Part shown: piece after piece, positions 55,859 through 64,000 of the stretch | Layout of the letters: every line of letters begins with the position of its first letter | Numbering within the stretch: the stretch's first letter is position 1 | DNA from: Epiperipatus broadwayi | Lineage: Eukaryota > Onychophora > Udeonychophora > Euonychophora > Peripatidae | Direction of reading: 5' to 3' | DNA length: 64,000 bases | Assembly (NCBI GenBank): GCA_028023455.1 | Contig: JAQFVV010000517.1 | Coordinates: forward strand, 188,001-252,000 | Program-made: the position numbers and the translations under genes | The notes under the pieces: generated by a model | What the model saw: the letters and a program-made list of their open reading frames with translations, nothing else | Database searches by the model: none | What the model was told of the DNA's origin: nothing

Positions 55859-55894
55859 TGCCACACACACACACACGCACGCATATATATATAT

Positions 55895-56203
55895 ATATCA
55901 TCATTATCAAACATTATCAATCCACTGCAGGATGAAGGTCTCTCCAAGTTTAAGCCATCTTCTCCGATCTTCAGCTTCTCTTCTCCACATCACCCCTGCA
56001 CACTTTCTTATTTCATCCATCCATCTCACATGTGGTCTCTTTCTGGGTCTTTTACAATCTCTTGGAATCCAGTTTAAAATTTCAATTGTCCATCTAGTAT
56101 CATCTCTTCTAGCAATATGACCAGCCCAACTCCACTTCAATCTTTTAATTTTTTCAATGAGGTCAGTAACACCTGTTTGTTTTCTTACCCATACATTGCG
56201 TTT
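55895..56203 (-). pseudogene. C-terminal tail of a LINE (endonuclease-reverse transcriptase), 5' truncated
   Basis: On the minus strand the frame starts inside RKRNVWVRKQTGVTDLIEKI, continues KWSWAGHIARRDDTRW, then KRPRKRPHVRWMDEIRKCAG and ends LGETFILQWIDNV. WAGHIARR, RxRPxxRWxDEI and WxxLGExF are typical of the tail of LINE polyproteins that are abundant in molluscs and arthropods, probably RTE or a related clade. The short 3' end, reaching a simple gataatgatgatata tail within a few bases of the stop, fits RTE-like elements. No stop interrupts this segment. The 5' side breaks in the TCTA tract. A second copy of the same tail is at 63,831-64,000. Confidence 0.85.
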
Positions 56204-56580
<377 letters not shown>

Positions 56581-56635
56581 TAAGATTTTCTATCTTAATA
56601 TAAAACTGAGCATAGATTATACATATATATGGAAA

Positions 56636-56805
56636 ATGATGATCTAGAGCAACTGATAAGTGCTGGTTCAGCACGAAATATATATATATTGGTGATTATT
56701 TATATTTTCTACGTGTGTGTGGTCATGTGTATCACTGGTATGAGATAGTCTGGATAGTTGAAAGATGCTTGAAAGTCTATGTTCAAATTCCCTATATTTA
56801 CAATT
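56636..56805 (+). mobile_element. HHR plus tRNA-promoter repeat (family D), copy 3
   Basis: On the plus strand: TGATC outer stem, TAG loop, AGCAA, core CTGATAA (G8 changed to A), stem II GTGCT-GGTTC-AGCAC with a full 5 bp and G-C at 10.1/11.1, GAAA, an AT-alternating helix III and TTGGTGATTA. The B-box part downstream is weakened (GTTCAAATTCCC). It is inverted relative to the copy at 55.8 kb, so the LINE tail and TCTA tract lie between two inverted family D copies. The G8 change should abolish activity. Confidence 0.7.
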
Positions 56806-58540
56806 ACGTTCCAGGTATATAAAGAATTCCTGTATTACAAATATGTCAGACTATATATAGTCAAAGAATGTTATCTAGAAAGGTTTGTGCATTATTGAAA
56901 ATTATATATATATATTTGTAAAATGACAATTCCATATTGCTATAAAATCCGTATGACAGCTTGGAAAACAAATATTGCTTTATGAAGTTTTTCTTTTAAT
57001 TATATATTTTAATTTTTTAACAAAAAAAGGGAAATCAATTTATTGTAGTTGTCAGAAATGACTTTTACAATGTTTATTTCAATTAAATATAAGCATTTAA
57101 TTTAATTGTGAATTAATAACTTTTATTGCGATATGAAATATATTTAGCATCAATATTAATATAAAGTTATCATAAGTAAAATGTATTCACTTTACATAAT
57201 TTACTGACTATGTCTTGAGAGGTTTTAGTGCAATCATAGGATAGTAGATTCCAAGACCTAAAAGTTGTTAAATTGATTCTAATCTATATTTAAAAAAAAA
57301 AAAAGTAGTCGGATTTTGATTTCCTCAATTGAATAAATTATTTTCCAGTTGAAATTTTGATACTCAAATACCACATAATATTTTCATGTATTTATTTATA
57401 GCTTATACATAGCTATTGTGCTCCAAGAACTGTTTTTACAGCTTTATCAAAGGTTAATGTCTTAACAATAAAGTGTTTTTTTTTTCTTTCCATAGAAGAC
57501 AAAATATTTAAAAACTATAAATATAACTCTAAGGGGCATGAAATAAATTTATTGTTAAACTAACTTAGCAAAACACCTTATGATACATTACTTGTTGCTT
57601 ATTATTTCGTGTATTAGTAAAACAAACGTTTGGTATGTTTATAGTAATAGTGATTAGTAAATAACTATAATTCTTTCATCACTAAAATTTAATAAAAGTA
57701 AAGGCAATATAATGCTTCATACATAGAGAAAAACTTCAACAAGGGTATTTAGCACTCAAAATGCAGCAAAATTAAGGTGAATGTATTCTTTATGTACAAA
57801 GAAATTAGATTGCTTTTAATTTACTAATAATTATGTATATATAGTTCAATGAAATATGTATTTAGTATATATATATAGTCCATAATTCAAATATATATAT
57901 ATATAAATTTTCACTAAAAAAAGCATAACATCTATAGTGTCAAGGTTGACACAAATAAAATATTTACAAAATCATCAAAACGGTCTAATGTTTTTTATGA
58001 CAATGCTTTGAAATAATTTATTGAGTAATATCTATTAGCTTATATATTATAATTTTTAATTTTATGTTTGATGGTGATAAAAATTGCATCCATAGTAACA
58101 GATGTTGATCTGATTTTTGGGCTGAGGAATGGTTGTGATGGAATTTATTTAAGATGAAGGATGCACTGATTAATAAATTTATATATATATATTGTGAATG
58201 TTCAAATTGATGATCCAGGTATATATATATATATATATATACAAATAAACAATTCAGTACAATATAAGTTTAACTAAATAGGATCGATATTATTTTATAT
58301 ATTTCATATATGAATGCAGTCACCATAGTAACATTATTACATACAGTTCAATGTTTTTTATGTTGAGTATATGTGTTTATAAATTAATTTAAAAAAATAT
58401 TATTATTAAAAAATATAGATATGTGTAAATTATTGATGTTTATCAATAATTTAAAAGGTTATTATATCAATTTTGTATTTTGGTTTGTAAAAATAATAAA
58501 AAAATTGTAATCGAATTTGGATTTAATTTTCATGTATCTT
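56806..58540. other. Noncoding stretch with small TA tracts, no gene seen
   Basis: AT-rich. The part at 58,200-58,440 (caccatagtaacattatta, ttcaatgttttttatg) weakly resembles repeat L near its caccatagcaactta landmark and may be an outlying part of L copy 4. Confidence 0.5.
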
Positions 58541-59170
58541 TTTCTCCGAACTTACCCCAAAAACCGCGCAAAAAGAAACTATAAGAAAATTGATAGAATT
58601 GAGTTTTTAATTGAGTAATATTGTATGGTCGTCAAGATATGAAAAACGTCAGAAAGAGAACATATAAAAAAGACGCGACAGAATATAACAGGACTCTTTA
58701 TCATTTTGCAATAGTAAAGGATAGATCTATTTTCTGTGTCTTAACAAATAAATTTTTTCAATATTTTTTTTTTGTGTGTAAAACCATAAAACATGGAAAA
58801 ATAGTGGAATTATCTGCCCGTTCAATCATTTAGCGGGCAGTTGCGAAAAGTTTCCGGGGAAGCGACAGCAAAGTAAAAAAAAAAAAAAAACCTATGAAAT
58901 AAAAAAAAAATGCTTTATAAAAAAAAATGGATTGGCGTAAACATCGTCTCACGAGCAAAGGAACAAGACCCAACTGGATCAATTCACATCATAATAGGGA
59001 TAATCAAAGTGCACTCACCTCTTCGGACAGAAAAAGAAAACTTTTAATGAAGTATTGTAAAGTTTACGATTATTATTTCTGACGGAGAAACTTCTCTTTA
59101 CACTATAACTGAAGTCAATCGATAGACCAATAAATAGTGAACGAACAGACTTATATATATATGGTATGAT
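58541..59170 (-). promoter_or_regulatory. CpG-retaining patch with a possible TATA promoter and first exon (minus strand)
   Basis: CpG dinucleotides, rare in most of the window, are frequent here (ccgcgc, ggtcgtc, gacgcgac, agcgggcagttgcg, ttccggggaagcgacag). Reading the minus strand from about 59,165, TATATATAAG is followed about 30 bp later by possible start sites. The transcript would then run to AAGAG|GTGAGTGC, where the GT lies at 59,018-59,017, a strong 5' splice-site match. This is what a short untranslated first exon (about 59,019-59,125) would look like. No downstream exon is seen, so this is inference. Confidence 0.35.
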
Positions 59171-60089
59171 TTTTTTTTATATGAAATGTGTGTGTATTAA
59201 TTTTTTTTTATATGTAATAAAATGGGATGATTTTTTTTTAATTATCTCTAAAAGTAATATAATTTATTAAATGAAAATGATCGGAAAGACTCAAATATAT
59301 TTATTATTTCATATTCATTTATCCGTAATTATTTTGATAAACAAATAGATTTTGATACCCTCCTATTTCACATTTTGGTATCGGTTATATGTAAATTTTT
59401 TTAGTAAAATATCTAAGAGCCTTTCCCGTCATTTACTCATTCATTTTTTTTTTGTCGTTATCGTTATTGCAACACATATATAGAGATACACATAGCAATT
59501 TGATCATTTTATTTAGTCAACCAATCTAAAATATAAAGTCATTTCGGATGTATTTTATCATTAATATTGCCAATTTTCTTTTCTATAATCTAATAAATTG
59601 AGTTAATTTAAATATCAAGACTAGTTTAATTATTTTGTTTTATTTGGATTACGTAAGACGGCGTAGCTATTTAAGTAACAGGATTCAAACTCAGCTTGGT
59701 AAGCGAATTGGAATATAAGATAAGGTATGTTTTGCTTATTAGTATTTTATTTTGTTTCTATATGAATTTCATATTTATATTTGCATTCGAATATTATATA
59801 TACATATTATCATTTATCTTAGTTAATATTACAAAGTCAATCATTTCATGTTTGTCTGATTCCGTCATAAAAATCTAAATAGATTATACTTTATCGTTTG
59901 GTTCAGAATAATTCGTCTTGGATATTTTTCTTAAACTCCTATAAAATGAAGAGAATAAACTTCATTGACCGATTCAATTGAATATTGTTTTGATTTGTAT
60001 AAATATCAATTATAATCATATGTTGCCAGTCAATTTTTATTCAATTGTTTAAAATTTCAAACAAGTTGTATTAATACTCACAGGTGAAT
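59171..60089. other. Noncoding stretch, no gene seen
   Basis: Scattered CpGs continue (ggcgtagc at about 59,660). The open frame at 59,696-59,878 is hydrophobic low-complexity and unsupported. Confidence 0.45.
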
Positions 60090-61050
60090 AAACATCCAAT
60101 AGAAGCTCGATATATCTTTTATGTAATGTGGTTGGACATTGTAAAGTTAGAGATGAGCTAATAGAGTGTTGATATTAAACTCCAGTGAAGTATTCTATTT
60201 TAAAACCTAAACGAAGCACTAATTAAGCATCATTTTATTGGAAGATATTTGTGAATTATTTATAAATTATTTTGTAGCTTCTTAGTAAACCATCGACGTC
60301 TATTAATTTGTTTAAACATTTAAGTGAGCGCATAAATTTTCAAAGTGTTTATAAAATTATAATAAAACCAGTTGATACCCACAGAAAATTATTAATTAGA
60401 GATTGAAGTAGAAAGAATTGCATATCGCTTATTGACACGAGTGTTTATCTTTCTATTTAGCGTTTATTAAAATAGATATATGTATATTTGGGTTCAAGTA
60501 TTATTTTGTTTTGATGTTTAAATAATGTCCATATGCAAACAAATGTTTTGTAAAGTACTATTACAGGTACTTAGAAGCTTATCCATAGTTAAAAAAAGGG
60601 CAGCATTTTTAAATAGTGAAACAAAATCAAATTACTATAACAGTAACAGGCTAATAAAGTATATATATATATTGGGATCTGTTTTAGTTATCAATTGGAT
60701 TTGATTTTGATTAGATTGCCAATCAAGTAGTTAGCCTAATCCTATATTTTTGTTTAGGGCAATAGTAGTTGGTTTCACTGCTCTTTGCAATTTATGTTGT
60801 AATTGTGATGGATTTGTTGATGTCTGGAGCAGATGGTCTCATTATTCCTCCATTTCACTTATAACTTAAGTAAATTAAACTTTAAGAGAGATTATTTGTG
60901 CTTTGTGATGGTTTATTATATAACGGCGACCCGATTGAGCTAGACCAGATTAATTTAAATAGGATTTTTTGATTTTTTATCAGATCAGATTGATCATCCT
61001 AACCATCACCTTCATCCATCAATTCAATCAGTTACAAAATGGCACCAACA
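60090..61050 (+). repeat. Long dispersed noncoding repeat L, copy 4 (diverged)
   Basis: Follows the order of the last third of L copy 1: catccaatagaa, aatgtggttggacat, attctattttaaaac, aattatttt-gtttaaat, gggcaatagtag, ttgttgatgtctgg, gtctcatt, then cagatcagattgatcatcc. More diverged than copies 1-3, and CpG sites are retained here and there. The left limit is uncertain. Confidence 0.5.
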
Positions 61051-61786
61051 TTTTGGGCCTTCTTTCTTCAATTTAAATGGAATACAGCATTCAACAATTA
61101 CGACGGTTACAAAATATATATAATCCTCACTTATTCTAATCCTATATCAGGTTAACACTTTCTTAGTTCAATACAATTTTTTTAAATATTTTCTTCTTCA
61201 TATCATAACTGAAAATGTAATTTCAATCATAATCTCACTAATTTTTTTTAATCCATTACAATATTTTCAGATTTATTTTAAGACATCAATAATATATTTG
61301 TCATCATCTGATTTGAAAAAAAACATATTCATTTATATATTTTTCAAGCTTACACTCATTTATATAAATGTAATGGATTTTTTTCCATGTAATAATGAAG
61401 ATAAAATTTTAGGTATGACGTTATAAGGCAACAAGCAATTAAAACTGGTGATGGTTGTTACCTAATTAGGTCAAAGCTAAAATATTATCTAGATTATTAT
61501 ATAAAAATAATTTTATTATATTTTACTATTAGTGAATACATTTTCTTAACTTAATATATTATTATGGAAAAGGCATGTTTGCTTGTGAAAATTTTAAAAA
61601 AATTACATTTCAAAATTTTGAACATATAAAATTATTATGTTCAATTTATACTTTTATCACTTCTTTAATTTTAATCTAAATGCTTCCAATATTAGTTTAA
61701 TGAGAATAAGACAGATAATATTACTATGCTATTTCAATTATATTTAAGCAGTTGCAATGAATTAAACCCAAAACAATATATATCCA

Positions 61787-61789
<3 letters not shown>
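61051..61789. other. Noncoding stretch, no gene seen
   Basis: AT-rich, no feature. Confidence 0.5.

Positions 61790-61870
<81 letters not shown>
61787..61870. repeat. (TA)n tract with mirror ends
   Basis: Two TA runs separated by gga, bounded by atgaatata on the left and tatattcat on the right, so the block is a near-perfect palindrome. It marks the left side of the PLE remnant. Confidence 0.9.
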
Positions 61871-61939
61871 TCACAATACAATAATTAATACAGTAAAAAT
61901 ATTTTAAAAACAAATATATACATAATTACATGTACAGTT

Positions 61940-63465
61940 TATTGATGATATTTTAAAAAAGCTAAAAAGAATAAATATATAGATGCTCATACATATTATC
62001 ATCTTTATCCATCTGCTGCAATTTGTCCTAGGATTTTTTCTAATATTAAACTACATAAACAAGATAAACTTTTAAGATTAATGATTGACTTTGGTGGATC
62101 ATTTTACTATGAAACGTGTAGATTTATAGAAACATTATTGAAAGATGTTCCTGGTTTGGGAAATATATTATTAGTTCATCATTTGATTTTGTAAAGAAAA
62201 TTCGTAATATTAATATTAATGAAAATGATAGTATTTGTACATTTGATATATGTGAGATATATGGTTCAATAGATAGATTAAAATCTATAAAAATTACATT
62301 AGATGCTTTGATGTTAAAAGAAATTGATGTTAGGAAAGTAAAATTTGTAAATGATGTGTTATATTTTATTGATAAAAATATATATGCTATGTTTAATGAA
62401 AATTGTTATAAAATGGATAATGGTTGGTCTACGGGTCTTCCTGTACTTTCACAAATATGTAGTTTTGTTGTATCAAGATATGAATATATAATTCTTAATA
62501 ATAATATATATTACCAAGATATTAAAATTTATTACATGTGTTTTGATGTTTTTGTTTGTGGAAGTTTAGTGGTCATAAATTTGTTATTTAATGAATTAAA
62601 TAGTTTAGAAGGTTTAAAATGGAGTAAATATTTTAAAGAAAAAATGTCAATTTAATATTTGGATAGTAAAGTTATTCATAATAAAAATAAATTAGATTAT
62701 CATATGGTAATAGAAGATATTGAAAAAAGAGGATATATTCCTTAGTATTGAAATGTGTCAATAGTACATAAATTATCCAGTTTAAAATCATTTTTATTTA
62801 GGAATAATAAGTTATGTAAATATAATTCTGATAAAATATGTAACATAAATGTATTTACTATGGATTTATGAAATATTGGATGTGATCATAAATTAATTTA
62901 TAATATTGTTACTAAGTTTAATAATAATAGTAATATTTTAAGTGCTATAGATATTGATGAAATGAAATATACTTGGATATCAATACCATTTATTTGTAAT
63001 GAACAAGTGAAATTTATAAAACAGATATATATAAATATATGTTGCATCACATTTTATACTACTCCTAATTTAAATAGAGTGATAAATAATTTAAAAATAG
63101 ATGTAGTATTTTGAATCAAAGTTGTGCAATATATAAATGGCTGTGTGTTTGTGGAGAGGCATATGTAGGTGAATCTTGATGTACATTGAAGAAAAGATCA
63201 AAGGAGCATTGGTTGTTATATAAACAAATACAAAAATCAGGACAAGAGAATGTTATAAATGATGATGTATCACTTTCAGTATTTTTTGATCATAATGTAA
63301 CATGTAATTATGGTTTTGATTTTAATAAAGTTAAGATTTTGTATATTGAAAGAAATAAAAATAAACATGAAATTAAAGAAGCTATGTTAATAAAAAATGA
63401 AAAACAACATTTGATAAATAGACAGGCTGCCAATATAAAAATTAATGAATTGTGGAAAAATTGAT
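61940..63465 (+). pseudogene. Penelope-like element (RT plus GIY-YIG), broken
   Basis: PLEs encode a telomerase-like reverse transcriptase followed by a GIY-YIG nuclease. In order: IKLHKQDKLLRLMIDFGGS (62,040-62,100; compare PKxHKxxxPLRPIV), a frameshift near 62,170, FDFVKKI, SICTFDICEIYGSID (motif A region, catalytic Asp kept), DNGWSTGLPVLSQICSFVVS (motif B, 62,417-62,476), then YYMCFDVFVCGS where YVDD is expected, so the catalytic pair is lost, and LNSLEGLKWSKYFKEK. The nuclease begins CAIYKWLCVCGEAYVGES (about 63,125), has an in-frame stop at 63,177-63,179, then KKRSKEHWLLY, FFDHNVTCNYGFDFN and NRQAANIKINELWKN. At least one frameshift and several stops make it inactive. The N-terminal part is missing. 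Confidence 0.88.
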
Positions 63466-63617
63466 GTATGATGTCATTTTTTTTGTTTACATTTGTAACA
63501 GTTTTTTTTATACAATTTGAATCTAGTTGATAATGATTACATAGATAGTTGAAAGTACTTCTATTAAATTATGGTATGTATTTGTTTTTAAATTATTTTT
63601 TACTGTTTCACATTTTG

Positions 63618-63674
63618 CATTACTGCTATGAATATGAGGCAAATTGGCTCGAAAGCGCTTAGCGTATAATAATG
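63618..63674 (+). ncRNA. Decayed HHR in the PLE 3' region
   Basis: Downstream of the nuclease stop: outer stem I CATTA/TAATG, inner stem I GCTA/TAGC, then a damaged core (TGAATATGA), GAG/CTC around a GGCAAATTGG stretch, GAAA at 63,651-63,654, and palindromic helix III AGCGCT. PLEs are known to carry hammerheads in their terminal repeats, and this lies at the expected place. Core damage suggests no activity. Confidence 0.55.
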
Positions 63675-63799
63675 TTTGGAATCTTTATAGCTTTTTGTTC
63701 AAGTGTTTCATACGCTTTTTAATTTGTGTATTAATTATTGTATTGTTTTGAATAATTATATATATTTTATTATAATTAGAATACAGACATTGATTAATA

Positions 63800-63803
<4 letters not shown>
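63675..63803. other. PLE trailer / noncoding
   Basis: Continues the PLE 3' untranslated region (gtttggaatctttatagctt, gttcaagtgtttcatacg) and then AT-rich sequence. Confidence 0.5.

Positions 63804-63831
<28 letters not shown>
63804..63831. repeat. (TA)n microsatellite
   Basis: Short TA tract at the 3' end of the LINE tail, as also seen at 55,885-55,899. Confidence 0.9.
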
Positions 63832-63833
<2 letters not shown>

Positions 63834-64000
63834 TTATCAACCATTATCAATCCACTCCAGGATGAAGGTCTCTCCAAGTTTAAACCATCTTCTTCAATCT
63901 TTGGCTTCTCTTCTCCACATCACCCCTGCATACTTTCTTATTTCATCCATCCATCTCACATGTGGTCTCTTTCTGGGTCTTTTACAATCTTTTGGAATCC
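63832..64000 (-). pseudogene. LINE C-terminal tail, second copy, runs off the window
   Basis: The minus-strand frame matches the tail at 55.9 kb: KRPRKRPHVRWMDEIRK, then YAGVMWRREAKD, an in-frame stop where the other copy has Arg, then RWFKLGETFILEWIDNG. It ends in the same gataatgata-type simple tail next to TA repeats. Its 5' part lies beyond 64,000. Confidence 0.85.

Noticed and set aside
58621-58833. 70-codon basic frame in the CpG patch
   Set aside because: No recognised domain; it lies on the opposite strand to the promoter and splice signals, and its length is within chance.
62308-62655. Intact protein gene of 115 codons
   Set aside because: It is only the middle of a PLE reverse transcriptase, with a frameshift upstream and lost YVDD residues.

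Overview
The window looks like AT-rich noncoding DNA from an invertebrate animal, most likely a mollusc and plausibly a cephalopod. This is inferred from the mix of Penelope-like element (PLE) fragments, LINE tails, short tRNA-derived SINEs, foldback elements and very long TA, ATT and GATA/TCTA microsatellites. No host protein-coding gene can be supported. Nearly all open frames come from microsatellites (poly-Leu, Ile-Tyr, Leu-Ser-Ile-Tyr) or from inverted repeats read on both strands.

The most striking content is a set of repeat families that carry type I hammerhead ribozyme (HHR) folds. (1) At 32,833-35,778 a near-identical 408-bp unit forms five full head-to-tail copies plus a partial, followed by inverted copies. 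Each full unit carries one HHR, so a transcript would be cut into 408-nt monomers. This is the architecture of a metazoan retrozyme. Diverged relatives lie at 1-916, 14,321-15,085 and 42,297-42,530. (2) The 14.3-15.1 kb dimer has the most canonical ribozymes, with a full core and a GACC/GGTC stem II. (3) A roughly 165-bp family at 43.5, 55.8 and 56.7 kb combines an HHR with a box-B-like tRNA promoter motif. (4) A fourth family, at 25.3 and 44.5 kb, has the HHR layout but AAAA in place of GAAA. (5) PLE 3' regions at 63.6 kb, and possibly 44.65 kb, carry decayed HHR-like folds. Helix III is short and palindromic or nearly so in most of these families.

Layout: 1-1,000 diverged HHR repeat with TA tracts; 6.0-10.2 kb a long noncoding repeat (called L here), repeated at 35.8-39.2, 48.0-50.1 and, diverged, 60.1-61.05 kb; 10.9 and 24.7 kb two short SINEs with target-site duplications; 12.9-13.25 kb and 25.9-27.1 kb a tRNA-like repeat, the second copy being a 1.2-kb palindrome; 14.3-15.1 kb HHR dimer; 32.8-35.8 kb HHR array; 41.9-43.7 kb LINE reverse transcriptase debris and two HHR families; 44.4-45.0 kb PLE endonuclease fragment; 50.1-50.3 kb a perfect 168-bp palindrome; 51.4-52.9 kb decayed GATA DNA; 55.8-56.8 kb LINE tail, 377-bp TCTA tract and HHR-SINE copies; 58.5-59.2 kb a CpG-retaining patch with a possible first exon on the minus strand; 61.9-63.7 kb a broken PLE; 63.8-64.0 kb a LINE tail running off the window.

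How they may work together (inference): HHR repeats need no protein of their own, and reverse transcriptases from PLEs or LINEs, both present here as wrecks, could supply mobilisation. Many repeat copies start or stop in TA tracts, so these look like preferred insertion or recombination sites.
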